DNA of 64,000 nucleotides from Pseudorhodoplanes sp. (lineage in GTDB: Bacteria; Pseudomonadota; Alphaproteobacteria; Rhizobiales; Xanthobacteraceae): the NCBI GenBank assembly GCA_019187085.1, contig JABARS010000001.1, positions 310,001-374,000 of the forward strand, in the 5' to 3' direction. The notes below the pieces were generated by a model. That model saw only the letters and a list, made by a program, of their open reading frames with translations. It was not told the DNA's origin and did not search any database. Each line of letters starts with the position of its first letter. Position 1 is the first letter of the stretch. A program made the position numbers and the translations under genes. This document shows, in pieces, positions 56,602 through 64,000 of this stretch.

Positions 56602-57289
56602 GACACGTCCAAAAAGCTCTTCCGAACCAGACACGCCGGCCCGTACATCCCGGCGCCGGCTCGTCCTGATCGCCGCCGCGGCTTTCCTCGGCGGGGGTGT
56701 TGCGCTGGCGGGGATATACGAGATCGTGCCCTTGCTGCGCAATGCGGGGGTGGCACCCGTCTGCCGCCCGGCGGCCGAACTGGCCAATGCGATCAAGCCC
56801 CTTGTCCGCGGCGAACTGGCAGCGCTGGCGCCGGCCAAGACGCCGATCCCGGCGGCTCATCTGTCGTTCCGCGACGCCGAGGGCCGGGAGCGCAGCATCG
56901 CCGACTGGAAGGGCCGCACCGTGCTCCTCAACCTCTGGGCGACCTGGTGCACTCCCTGCCGCAAGGAAATGCCGGCGCTCGACGAATTGCAGACAAAGCT
57001 CGGCAGTCCGGATTTCGAGGTCGTCGCCGTCAATATCGACACGCGCGACCCGGCCAAGCCCAGAACCTGGCTCGCCGAGACCGGGATTACGCGGCTCGCC
57101 TATTACGCCGACCCGAGCGCGAAAATCTTCCAGGACCTGAAAACCATGGGTCGCGCCTTCGGCATGCCAACGACGCTGCTGATCGACCGCAACGGCTGCG
57201 AGATCGCGACACTGGCGGGTCCGGCGGAATGGGCGAGCGAGGATGCGATCACACTGATCCGCGCTGCCCTGCAACCGCTCCAGCGCTGA
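56600..57289 (+). CDS. tlpA: TlpA-type membrane-anchored thioredoxin
   Basis: A 229-residue periplasmic thiol-disulfide protein. One membrane anchor ([20 protein letters not shown]) precedes the thioredoxin domain with [21 protein letters not shown] (active site WCTPC) and the cis-Pro region [13 protein letters not shown]. In Bradyrhizobium TlpA reduces cytochrome oxidase assembly factors such as ScoI; the SCO gene at 8065 may be a partner. ATG 56600 gives the start [11 protein letters not shown]. Its 5' region lies inside argH. Confidence 0.94.
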   Translation: MTRPKSSSEPDTPARTSRRRLVLIAAAAFLGGGVALAGIYEIVPLLRNAGVAPVCRPAAELANAIKPLVRGELAALAPAKTPIPAAHLSFRDAEGRERSIADWKGRTVLLNLWATWCTPCRKEMPALDELQTKLGSPDFEVVAVNIDTRDPAKPRTWLAETGITRLAYYADPSAKIFQDLKTMGRAFGMPTTLLIDRNGCEIATLAGPAEWASEDAITLIRAALQPLQR

Positions 57290-57304
57290 GCACAGCGCAG
57301 CCGC

Positions 57305-57739
57305 TCAGACGGTGAGATTGACCTTCTTCGCCCCGGTCGCGATGTCGATCACCGTGCCGTCGCTCAAGGTCAGCGTGCCGCCGTTCAGGTCGATTTTCGT
57401 GCCGGAAGCGAGCTCGCCGGTCTTGCCGCCGGCAAAAATCGAATCCTTGGTGTCGGCTTTGCTGGTGTCGACGCTGGTGTCGTACTTGGCCAGTTCCTGA
57501 TTGCGGGCAAGCTTGGCCTGGATTTCCTCCTGCGTGCGCTTGAGCGCCATCTGGGCGTAGATATTCCCGCTGTCGGAGATTTGCGTCGACCACGCGGCCG
57601 CGAACGCATCGCGCGCCGCCGATTGCCGGCCCTCGAAATCCTCGCGCATCGCCTTGCGCTTCTCGCGCCACGCATTGACGCTCTCGCGCGCGGTTGCCGT
57701 CCGCACCCAGCCGAATTTCTTGTTCTGGATCGCCGCCAT
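57305..57739 (-). CDS. Hypothetical protein with helical N-terminus and glycine-rich beta C-terminus
   Basis: A 144-residue protein without signal peptide or membrane helix. The first 90 residues are charged and helical (WREKRKAMREDFEGRQ, MALKRTQEEIQAKLARNQ); the last 40 are strand-like with Gly/Thr repeats (TKIDLNGGTLTLSDGTVIDI). It resembles secreted or filament-associated small proteins in outline, but I recognise no family. It is convergent with tlpA and divergent from the ArsR cluster at 57892. Confidence 0.65.
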   Translation of the reverse strand: MAAIQNKKFGWVRTATARESVNAWREKRKAMREDFEGRQSAARDAFAAAWSTQISDSGNIYAQMALKRTQEEIQAKLARNQELAKYDTSVDTSKADTKDSIFAGGKTGELASGTKIDLNGGTLTLSDGTVIDIATGAKKVNLTV

Positions 57740-57855
57740 GGCAGACCTCGGAAACAGGGTCTTTCGGGAGCGAGATTAGGCATCGTGCGTAACGAAATGC
57801 TTAACCAAGCCTTACGCGGCGTTTCGCCGCTCCGAGAAGCCGAGACAGCAGGGGG

Positions 57856-57884
57856 TTGACGGCAGCGTGCATCCGGTCAATACT
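57856..57884 (+). promoter_or_regulatory. Promoter of the ArsR cluster, predicting a leaderless transcript
   Basis: TTGACG (57856-57861) and AATACT (57879-57884) are 17 bases apart. Transcription would start near 57891, next to the ATG at 57892, so the mRNA should be leaderless or nearly so. The -10 lies partly inside the operator. Confidence 0.65.
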
Positions 57885-57903
57885 TTACCATATGGTTAAG
57901 TAT
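57880..57903 (+). promoter_or_regulatory. 24-bp palindromic operator centred on the arsR-type start codon
   Basis: Left half ATACTTTACCAT (57880-57891) and right half ATGGTTAAGTAT (57892-57903) are inverted copies with one mismatched pair (T/T facing A position seven). The ATG start codon is the first three bases of the right half. The site overlaps the -10 and the predicted start point, as expected for an autorepressor. Confidence 0.75.
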
Positions 57904-58329
57904 CAGAACACTGGCCTCGACACCACCTTTTCTGCGCTCGCCGATCCGACGCGGCGCGCCCTGCTGGCGCGCCTGAGCGAGCGCGAAAGCCTCTCGGTCA
58001 GCGAACTGGCGCAACCCTTCGCCATGTCGCTGCCGGCCGTCATGAAGCATCTCGACGTGCTGTGCGACGCCGGGCTGATCGTGCGTGCCAAGACCGGGCG
58101 CACCGTTTCCTGCCAGCTCGCCGCCGCGCCGATGGAAGAAGCCATGAACTGGCTCACCCGCTACCAGCGCTTCTGGTCCGCCCAGCTCGACCGTCTTGCC
58201 GCCTTTCTGGAGGAAGAGCAATGCCCGCCCCGCAAAGCTTCCCCGTCAAGCCAAGCCTCACGCTCAAACGCCGTCTCAATGCCGCGCCGGAAAAAGCCTA
58301 CGCCGCGTGGACGCAGCCCGCGCAGCTAG
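57892..58329 (+). CDS. ArsR-family winged-helix repressor
   Basis: A 145-residue regulator. The winged helix is LDTTFSALADPTRRALLARL, SVSELAQPFAMSLPAVMKHLDVL and AGLIVRAKTGRTVSCQL, of the metal-independent type usually linked to AHSA1 genes. The last 36 codons overlap the next gene in another frame and have no hydrophobic or family pattern, so the functional protein probably ends near EEEQ. It starts at the ATG in the operator at 57880-57903, and likely represses the downstream AHSA1/VOC cluster. Confidence 0.9.
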   Translation: MVKYQNTGLDTTFSALADPTRRALLARLSERESLSVSELAQPFAMSLPAVMKHLDVLCDAGLIVRAKTGRTVSCQLAAAPMEEAMNWLTRYQRFWSAQLDRLAAFLEEEQCPPRKASPSSQASRSNAVSMPRRKKPTPRGRSPRS

Positions 58330-58673
58330 CGCGCTGGTTCGGTCCCGACGGCACCTGCGACGGTTCGATCAAAGCCGAGCTCGATGTCCGCGTCGGCGGA
58401 CGTTTCCGCGTGAGTTTCCGCACCGAGGACGACGAATATCACGAGGTCAGCGGCGTCTATCGCGAGGTGGTACCGAACGAGAAACTGGCATTCACCTGGG
58501 CCTGGCACACGACGCCCGAGCGCGAATCCTTCGTGATCCTGACGTTCAGGTGCGACGGCGACGGCACCATGCTGATGCTGCACCACGAGCAGTTCTTCGA
58601 CGAAGCCGCCCGCGACGGCCACGAACGCGGCTGGAGCGGCGCGCTTGCCAAGCTCGAGCGGCTGTTCGCTTAA
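58221..58673 (+). CDS. AHSA1/SRPBCC domain protein
   Basis: A 150-residue protein of the START-like Bet v1 fold. The pattern LTLKRRLNAAPEKAYAAWT and RWFGPDG, VGGRFRVSF, and AWHTTPERESFVILTF is the AHSA1 (activator of Hsp90) signature; the C-terminus has HERGWSGALAKLERLF. These small proteins often bind hydrophobic ligands. GGAGG is about 9 bases before ATG 58221. The gene overlaps the ArsR frame by about 109 bases, ensuring coupled translation. Confidence 0.9.
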   Translation: MPAPQSFPVKPSLTLKRRLNAAPEKAYAAWTQPAQLARWFGPDGTCDGSIKAELDVRVGGRFRVSFRTEDDEYHEVSGVYREVVPNEKLAFTWAWHTTPERESFVILTFRCDGDGTMLMLHHEQFFDEAARDGHERGWSGALAKLERLFA

Positions 58674-58725
58674 GCCGCGTTGACATCAAGTCTTCGCTCC
58701 ACGTCCACCGCATACGGAGGCGCCC

Positions 58726-59229
58726 GTGCCTTCCATCGCCCAGAAGATCGCGCCCTGTCTCTGGTTCGACACACAGGCCGAAGAGGCTGCCCGTTTCTAT
58801 GTCTCGGTGTTCCTGAACGCAAAACTCGGGCGCATCTCACACTACGGTAACGAAGGACAGAACATCCACGGCAAGGCATCCGGCATGGTGATGGTCGCGG
58901 AATTCACGCTCGAGGGACAGAATTTCGTCGCGCTCAATGGCGGGCCGCACTTCACGTTCGACGAAGCGGTATCCTTCCAGGTGTTTTGCGAAACGCAGGA
59001 CGAGATCGACTATTATTGGAGCAGGCTCGGCGACGGAGGCAAATATGGGCCCTGCGGCTGGCTGAAAGACCGGTTCGGCCTATCATGGCAGGTTGTCCCC
59101 TCTGTCGTTCCGGACATGATGACGGATCCCGATCGCGCGAAATCCGACCGGGTGATGAAAGCCATCCTGCAGATGAAGAAGATCGATCTCGCTGTCCTGC
59201 GCCGCGCCTATGACGACGCAGAGCCGTGA
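58726..59229 (+). CDS. VOC-superfamily protein (PhnB-like)
   Basis: A 167-residue protein with a glyoxalase/bleomycin-resistance-like fold. It begins QKIAPCLWFDTQAEEAARFYVSVF and contains MVAEFTLEGQNFVALNGGPHFTF and GWLKDRFGLSWQVVP, the pattern of the so-called 3-demethylubiquinone methyltransferase-like VOC proteins. Metal ligands are not obvious. It is the third gene of the ArsR cluster, 52 bases after AHSA1. Confidence 0.9.
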   Translation: MPSIAQKIAPCLWFDTQAEEAARFYVSVFLNAKLGRISHYGNEGQNIHGKASGMVMVAEFTLEGQNFVALNGGPHFTFDEAVSFQVFCETQDEIDYYWSRLGDGGKYGPCGWLKDRFGLSWQVVPSVVPDMMTDPDRAKSDRVMKAILQMKKIDLAVLRRAYDDAEP

Positions 59230-59277
59230 GCGCAGCAAGGCCGCCGGCCGGTCCGGCGGAATGACGCGAAAGGAACC

Positions 59278-59703
59278 ATGATGATCGTTCAGCCTTATCT
59301 GTTTTTTGAGGGGCGCTGCGAGGAGGCCATTGCCTTCTATCGCGACGCGCTCGACGCCAAAGTGACCATGACGATGCGCTACAAGGACAGCCCCGAGCCG
59401 TCGCAACCGGGCACAATGCCGCCCGGTTCTGAGAACAAGATCATGCATGCCAGCCTGCGCATCGGCGACACGGCCGTGATGGCGTCCGACGGCCATTGCA
59501 GCGGCAAGCCCGGTTTTCAGGGCTTCGCACTTGCGATCACAGTGGCGGATGCGGCCGAAGCCGACCGGCGCTTTGCGGCGCTGGCCAATGGCGGCAACGT
59601 CATCATGCCGCCGGCCAGGACATTCTTTTCGCCACGCTTCGGCATGGTTACAGACCGGTTCGGCGTGTCCTGGATGGTGATGGCTTCGCCGGAACAGACA
59701 TGA
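59278..59703 (+). CDS. VOC-superfamily protein (PhnB-like), second copy
   Basis: A 141-residue VOC protein: VQPYLFFEGRCEEAIAFYRDAL, MHASLRIGDTAVMASDG and MVTDRFGVSWMVMAS. It is shorter than its neighbour and related in fold but not a recent duplicate. GAAAGGA lies upstream of ATG 59278. It is followed by the DUF1428 gene after 20 bases. Confidence 0.9.
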   Translation: MMIVQPYLFFEGRCEEAIAFYRDALDAKVTMTMRYKDSPEPSQPGTMPPGSENKIMHASLRIGDTAVMASDGHCSGKPGFQGFALAITVADAAEADRRFAALANGGNVIMPPARTFFSPRFGMVTDRFGVSWMVMASPEQT

Positions 59704-59723
59704 TGGAAGCAAGGAGAAAGCAC

Positions 59724-60083
59724 ATGGCATATGTCGACGGATTTGTCGTGCCCGTTCCGAAAAAGAAACTCTCCGCCTACCGCGCCATGGCGCGCAAAGC
59801 CGGGAAGGTTTGGCGCGAGCACGGCGCGCTCGAATTCCGCGAATGCGTCGCCGACGACGTCAAGAAAGGCAAATGGACGTCGTTTCCGCGCAGCGTGAAG
59901 CTGAAGACGAACGAGACCGTTCTGTTTTCCTACATCGTCTACAAATCGCGCAGGCAGCGGGATCGCGTCCTCGCGAAGGTGATGAAGGATCCGCGGCTCG
60001 CCAAGATGATGAAGCCGGACGCGATGCCGTTCGACGGCAAGCGCATGATCTGGGGCGGATTCAAGGCGATCGTCGATCTGTGA
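59724..60083 (+). CDS. DUF1428 domain protein
   Basis: A 119-residue protein with a dimeric ferredoxin-like alpha/beta barrel fold by family. It starts MAYVDGFVVPVPKKKLSAYR, with AAGG-type AAGGAG a few bases upstream. Markers are KVWREHGALEFRECVADD, ETVLFSYIVYKSR and PFDGKRMIWGGFKAIVDL. Function is unknown. It regularly co-occurs with VOC and AHSA1 genes in proteobacteria. Confidence 0.92.
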   Translation: MAYVDGFVVPVPKKKLSAYRAMARKAGKVWREHGALEFRECVADDVKKGKWTSFPRSVKLKTNETVLFSYIVYKSRRQRDRVLAKVMKDPRLAKMMKPDAMPFDGKRMIWGGFKAIVDL

Positions 60084-60201
60084 AGCGGCCCCGCGCGGGC
60101 GCATCGGCGCTCGAGCCTGAACCAGGACCGGCGTCGCCGGTCGACACCCAGACTTTGCCTGCATGCATCCTCACGGACGCAGGCCGACAGGGACCAGCAT
60201 C

Positions 60202-60711
60202 ATGTCAGTGGCACAGACCGGGGAATTCACGATCACCCGCAGCTTCGACGCACCGCGCGACAAGGTCTGGAAAGCCTGGACCGATGCGGACAGCCTGGAG
60301 CAATGGTGGGGGCCGAAAGGCTGTACGCTGCGCGTGGTGAAATTCGATCTACGGCCGGGCGGCATGTTCCACTATGCGATGGAATTTCAGTCCGGCCGGC
60401 CGATGTACGGTCGCTTTGTCTATCGCGAGATCGCGGCGCCGGAGCGTCTCGTCTATGTCAGTTCCTTTTCGGATGCGGAAGGCGTCATCGCGCGCGCGCC
60501 GTTTCCGCAGATCAAGGACAGTTGGCCGCTCGAAGTGCTCAACACGCTGACCCTCGGCGAAGACGGCGACAGGACCCTGCTGACCCTGCGCGCGCATCCG
60601 CTCAACGGCAGCGCCGCCGAAATCGACACTTTCATTGGCATGTTCGATTCCATGCTTCAAGGCTTCGGCGGCACCTTCGAGCAGCTTGAAACGCATCTGT
60701 CGAAGACCTGA
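60202..60711 (+). CDS. AHSA1/SRPBCC domain protein, second copy
   Basis: A 169-residue protein: FTITRSFDAPRDKVWKAWTDADSLEQWWGPKGC, PGGMFHYAMEFQ, RFVYREIAAPERLVYVSSFSD, and the C-terminal SMLQGFGGTFEQLETHL. The AHSA1 type is clear. ATG 60202 is chosen over the frame from 60163. It lies about 120 bases after DUF1428 and continues the cluster. Confidence 0.9.
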   Translation: MSVAQTGEFTITRSFDAPRDKVWKAWTDADSLEQWWGPKGCTLRVVKFDLRPGGMFHYAMEFQSGRPMYGRFVYREIAAPERLVYVSSFSDAEGVIARAPFPQIKDSWPLEVLNTLTLGEDGDRTLLTLRAHPLNGSAAEIDTFIGMFDSMLQGFGGTFEQLETHLSKT

Positions 60712-60810
60712 AGCAGCCCCTGCCGGGATCGCAATATCGTTCGGAGGCATCGGAGGCCCGCCAGCCTGAAAGCATTCGCCGAGAACTAGACCGTTGAACA
60801 GGAGATCATC

Positions 60811-61356
60811 ATGCTCACCCTCATCCTCATCGCGCTTGGCGTCATGATTGCTGCCGTGGCTTTTCTCGCCGCAACCAAACCCGACACGTTTCGCATCAGC
60901 CGGTCCACGACGGTCGATGCAAGCCCGGAACGGATATTTCCGCTGGTGAACGAGCTGCGCGCGCACCGGTCATGGTCGCCCTTCAATCAGGACCCGGCGA
61001 TGAAGCGCACCTATAGCGGCCCGGATGCCGGCAAAGGTTCCGTGATGGCGTTCGACGGCGGCTACAAGACGGGCGTCGGCCGCCTTTCGATCACCGAGGC
61101 GGCGGCACCGTCCAGAATCCTGATGAATCTCGTCATGACCAGGCCGCTGCGCTGCGACAACGTGGTCGAGTTCACCTTCGAACGACAAGGCTCTTCGACG
61201 CTGGTGACCTGGGCCATGCATGGCCCGCAGACTTTCGCCGGCACGCTGATGAGCGTATTTGTCGACTGCAACAAGATGTGCGAGCGGCAGTTCGACGCCG
61301 GCCTCACCAGACTGAAGGAGATCGCCGAGGGCAACCGCGTCAGGCCCGCGGCATAA
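60811..61356 (+). CDS. Membrane-anchored SRPBCC (polyketide cyclase-like) protein
   Basis: A 181-residue protein with an N-terminal helix (MLTLILIALGVMIAAVAFLAA) and a SRPBCC domain starting FRISRSTTVDASPERIFPLVNELRAHRSWSPF, ending MCERQFDAGLTRLKEIAE. GGAGAT lies just before the ATG. Unlike the AHSA1 neighbours it is probably tethered to the inner membrane. It precedes the GST gene by about 60 bases. Confidence 0.9.
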   Translation: MLTLILIALGVMIAAVAFLAATKPDTFRISRSTTVDASPERIFPLVNELRAHRSWSPFNQDPAMKRTYSGPDAGKGSVMAFDGGYKTGVGRLSITEAAAPSRILMNLVMTRPLRCDNVVEFTFERQGSSTLVTWAMHGPQTFAGTLMSVFVDCNKMCERQFDAGLTRLKEIAEGNRVRPAA

Positions 61357-61415
61357 CGAAAAAGCACGAACAGCCGCGAAAGCGCGCCGGCAACCGGACC
61401 ATCGGGTATTTCATC

Positions 61416-62066
61416 ATGTCTCTCACGCTCCATTTCCATCCGCTGTCGTCGTTCTGCATGAAGGTGCTGATCGCCCTCTACGAGAACGAGACGCCGTTCA
61501 CGCCCCACATCGTCGACCTGATGGACGAGGCCGCCGCCGCCGCTTTCAGGAAGCTGTGGCCGATCGGCAAATTTCCGGTGCTGCACGACAGCGCCCGAAG
61601 CCGGACGATCCCGGAAACGAGCATCATCATCGAGTATCTGGATCAGGATTACCCCGGCCGAACGCGCTTCATTCCATCCGACAGCGACCTCGCATTGCAG
61701 ACGCGCCTGCAGGATCGGTTTTACGATCTCTATGTACATTTGCCGACGCAGGAAATCGTCGGCAACCGCTTGCGTCCGGCCGACAAAAAGGACCCGTTCG
61801 GCGTTGCGCAGGCGAGGAAACGTCTCGCGGGTGTCTACGACATGATCGAGCGCGATATGACCGGTCGCACATGGGCCATGGGCGATGCGTTCACCATGGC
61901 CGATTGCGCAGCGGCCCCGGCCTTGTTCTACGCAAACAAGGTGATGCCGCTGGACGATCACAGGAATACCGCGGCCTATCTCGACCGGCTGATGCAGCGA
62001 CCGTCCTACGCACGCGCGTTGGAAGAGGCGAAGCCCTATTTCCGGCTCTTCCCGAGCGAGGACTAG
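61416..62066 (+). CDS. Glutathione S-transferase family protein
   Basis: A 216-residue GST. The thioredoxin-like N-terminal domain is SLTLHFHPLSSFCMKVLIALYEN with a Ser/Cys near the glutathione site, the GKFPVLHD cis-Pro segment and ETSIIIEYLD; the C-terminal helical domain has WAMGDAFTMADCAAAPAL. ATG 61416 is chosen within a longer frame. It ends the ArsR cluster and is convergent with the dehydrogenase at 62083. Confidence 0.92.
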   Translation: MSLTLHFHPLSSFCMKVLIALYENETPFTPHIVDLMDEAAAAAFRKLWPIGKFPVLHDSARSRTIPETSIIIEYLDQDYPGRTRFIPSDSDLALQTRLQDRFYDLYVHLPTQEIVGNRLRPADKKDPFGVAQARKRLAGVYDMIERDMTGRTWAMGDAFTMADCAAAPALFYANKVMPLDDHRNTAAYLDRLMQRPSYARALEEAKPYFRLFPSED

Positions 62067-62082
62067 CTCTCACGATGGAAGG

Positions 62083-62964
62083 TCAGCGCGTAGGAACCGG
62101 CTTCTCGCCGCGATAATCGTAGAAGCCGCGCTTGGTCTTGCGACCGAGCCAGCCGGCCTCGACGTATTTCACCAGCAATGGACACGGCCGGTATTTCGAG
62201 TCGGCAAGACCCTCATAGAGCACCTGCATCACCGACAGACAGGTATCGAGACCGATGAAGTCGGCCAGCTCGAGCGGACCCATCGGATGGTGGGCACCGA
62301 GCCGCATCGCGGTGTCGATCGATTCGACGGTGCCGACACCCTCGTACAGCGTATAGATCGCCTCGTTGATCATCGGCAGCAGGATGCGGTTGACGATGAA
62401 GGCGGGGAAATCCTCCGAGACCGCGATCGTCTTGCCAAGACGCTTCACGAATTCCTTGCTCGCCTCGAACGTGGGATCGCCGGTCGCGATGCCGCGGATC
62501 AGCTCGACCAGTTCCATCAGCGGCACCGGATTCATGAAATGAATACCGATGAATTTTTCCGGCCGGTCAGTCGCCGAGGCCAGGCGCGTGATCGAGATCG
62601 ACGAGGTGTTGGTGGCGACGATGGCGTCGGCCTTGAGGATCGGACACAGCGCGGAGAAAATCTTGCGTTTGATCTCCTCCTTCTCGACCGCGGACTCGAT
62701 CACGAGATCGCAGTCGGCCAGGTTCTCGATCTTCTCCGCGCCTTCGATCAACGCGAGCGCTTCCTTGCGCTGATCCTCGGTGATGATCTTCTTGGCGACC
62801 TGGCGCGCCATGTTGCCGTTGATGGTCGCGAGCGCATCCTTGATCCGGTCGGGCGCGACGTCGTTGAGCAGAACCGGGAACCCTGCGAGCGCGCAGACAT
62901 GGGCGATGCCGTTGCCCATCTGCCCCGCGCCGATGATGCCCACCTTGCGAATGCTTTGCGCCAT
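62083..62964 (-). CDS. 3-hydroxyacyl-CoA (3-hydroxybutyryl-CoA) dehydrogenase
   Basis: A 293-residue NAD-dependent enzyme oxidising or reducing short-chain 3-hydroxyacyl-CoA. The Rossmann site is VGIIGAGQMGNGIAHVCALAG; VIESAVEKEEIK, NTSSISIT, GIHFMNPVPLM, and FPAFIVNRILLPMINEA are family markers with the catalytic His in the HFMNP motif. ATG 62964 fits the family; the frame to 63168 adds unrelated residues. It follows etfA on the same strand, a common pairing for beta-oxidation or butanoate metabolism. Confidence 0.95.
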   Translation of the reverse strand: MAQSIRKVGIIGAGQMGNGIAHVCALAGFPVLLNDVAPDRIKDALATINGNMARQVAKKIITEDQRKEALALIEGAEKIENLADCDLVIESAVEKEEIKRKIFSALCPILKADAIVATNTSSISITRLASATDRPEKFIGIHFMNPVPLMELVELIRGIATGDPTFEASKEFVKRLGKTIAVSEDFPAFIVNRILLPMINEAIYTLYEGVGTVESIDTAMRLGAHHPMGPLELADFIGLDTCLSVMQVLYEGLADSKYRPCPLLVKYVEAGWLGRKTKRGFYDYRGEKPVPTR

Positions 62965-63049
62965 GCTGTCCGTCCAACCGAATGTGGAGGTGTGAGAGCG
63001 TTCTGCCGGAAGGCCGTTTCTACGCCGATCCGGTATGCCTTGCCAGCCT

Positions 63050-63997
63050 TTAACCCTTGATCTTGGCCAATTCCGCGTCGAGCTCGGGCAGGGCCTGGTA
63101 GAGGTCGGCGACCAGCCCATAGTCGGCGACCTGGAAGATCGGGGCCTCTTCGTCCTTGTTGATCGCAACGATGATTTTCGAATCCTTCATGCCGGCGAGG
63201 TGCTGGATCGCGCCGGAAATGCCGACCGCGATATAGAGCTCGGGTGCGACAACCTTTCCGGTCTGGCCGACCTGCCAGTCGTTCGGCGCATAGCCGGCAT
63301 CGACCGCCGCGCGCGAGGCGCCGACGGCCGCGCCCAGCTTGTCGGCCACGGGCTCGATGTATTTCGCGAAATTCTCGCGGTTTTGCATGGCGCGTCCGCC
63401 GGAAATAATAATTTTTGCCGAGGTCAGTTCTGGCCGGTCCGATTTCGACAATTCCTCGCCGACAAAACCCGAAACGCCCGGGTCGGCCGCCGCCGCGACG
63501 TCTTCCACGGGCGCGGAGGACGCGCCCGCGCCCGTGACCGGGAAAGTCGAGGTGCGCACGGTGATGACTTTCTTCGGCTCCGCAGACTTCACGGTCTGGA
63601 TCGCGTTGCCGGCATAGATCGGCCGCTCGAACATGTCTGGCGCGACCACTTTCGTGATGTCGGAAATCTGCATCGTGTCGAGCAGGGCGGCGACCCGCGG
63701 CATGAAATTCTTGCCCGTGGTGGTCGCCGGCGTGACGATCGCGTCATAGCCGCCCGCCAGTCCGACGACGAGTGCGGCGAGCGGCTCGGCAAGCGCATGC
63801 TCGTAGGCAGCCGCATCGGCCACCATGACTTTCCTGACGCCGTCGAGCTTGGCCGCCGCATCGGCGACCGCGCGGCAGCCCTTGCCGGCCACCAGTACAT
63901 GCACGTCGGAGCCGAGCGCCTTCGCTGCCGTCAGCGCCTTGTTGGTGGCGTCCTTGAGCATCTTGTTGTCGTGTTCGGCAATCAGCAAGGTGGTCAT
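63050..63997 (-). CDS. etfA: Electron transfer flavoprotein subunit alpha
   Basis: A 315-residue FAD-binding subunit that accepts electrons from acyl-CoA dehydrogenases and passes them to ETF-quinone oxidoreductase. It begins [21 protein letters not shown]; the FAD-binding signature is [35 protein letters not shown], preceded by SRAAVDAGY and [10 protein letters not shown]. The gene is complete, beginning 3 bases from the window edge; etfB is expected just upstream. It runs into the dehydrogenase gene downstream. Confidence 0.96.
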   Translation of the reverse strand: MTTLLIAEHDNKMLKDATNKALTAAKALGSDVHVLVAGKGCRAVADAAAKLDGVRKVMVADAAAYEHALAEPLAALVVGLAGGYDAIVTPATTTGKNFMPRVAALLDTMQISDITKVVAPDMFERPIYAGNAIQTVKSAEPKKVITVRTSTFPVTGAGASSAPVEDVAAAADPGVSGFVGEELSKSDRPELTSAKIIISGGRAMQNRENFAKYIEPVADKLGAAVGASRAAVDAGYAPNDWQVGQTGKVVAPELYIAVGISGAIQHLAGMKDSKIIVAINKDEEAPIFQVADYGLVADLYQALPELDAELAKIKG

Positions 63998-64000
63998 GAC

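Overview
The window is a gene-dense, roughly 64% GC chromosomal segment of an alphaproteobacterium of the order Hyphomicrobiales (Rhizobiales). It most resembles the Bradyrhizobium / Rhodopseudomonas / Pseudolabrys side of that order. The evidence is a GcrA-type cell-cycle regulator, a CpdR-type response regulator, class I lysyl-tRNA synthetase, a double-length dCTP deaminase, the metX-metW pair, and DUF2125, TIGR02302 and DUF6460 proteins, all in an order typical of these bacteria. No phage, insertion sequence, CRISPR array or rRNA gene was found. Three tRNA genes are present: Gly(CCC), Arg(ACG) and Arg(TCG).

Layout. 0-9.2 kb: edge of a TPR/methyltransferase-like gene, a small DUF6460 membrane protein, pyrD, an S24-type regulator, a periplasmic alpha carbonic anhydrase, class I lysS, a solute-binding protein, a polysaccharide-type GT2 glycosyltransferase with a MshEN-like N-terminus, an SCO copper chaperone, a 54-residue membrane protein and tRNA-Gly. 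9.5-14.1 kb: a small secreted protein, dcd, and an operon of an OpgC-type acyltransferase with two SGNH-fold proteins, one of which has lost its catalytic residues. 14.1-18.6 kb: apaG, convergent with argD-argF-hslO (linked by two ATGA overlaps), then gcrA. 18.6-25.5 kb: the phosphate-starvation locus phoR-pstS-pstC-pstA-pstB-phoU-phoB, with a three-half-site Pho box before pstS. 25.5-33.5 kb: a YbhN-type membrane protein, an NMT1-type binding protein, a CYTH protein, a lower-GC methyltransferase beside the two tRNA-Arg genes, an orphan histidine kinase, and a MerA-like flavoprotein paired with a TVP38 membrane protein.

33.6-38.2 kb: rpmH-rnpA-yidC-yihA(engB)-DUF423-argB behind a clear sigma-70 promoter. 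38.2-46.1 kb: a CHAP/NlpC-like secreted protein, metX-metW, the aromatic branch chorismate mutase-hisC-tyrA, a DUF2125 protein and a ChaC-type gamma-glutamylcyclotransferase. 46.1-57.8 kb: an acyltransferase, a YdcF protein, ftsE-ftsX, an MJ0042 zinc-ribbon protein with cpdR, TIGR02302, lysA-lptM-argH, and tlpA, whose start codon interlocks with that of argH. 57.9-62.1 kb: a co-directional cluster headed by an ArsR-type repressor whose 24-bp operator is centred on its own start codon; it contains SRPBCC/AHSA1, VOC, DUF1428 and GST-fold proteins. The window ends with a 3-hydroxyacyl-CoA dehydrogenase and etfA.

Most of the content is housekeeping: arginine, lysine, methionine, aromatic and pyrimidine synthesis, cell division, membrane protein insertion and phosphate uptake. 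The best candidates for under-described biology are the OpgC/SGNH/pseudo-SGNH operon, the apparently leaderless ArsR-AHSA1-VOC-DUF1428-SRPBCC-GST cluster, and the MshEN-GT2 protein. Everything rests on reading sequence and translations; no database search was possible.
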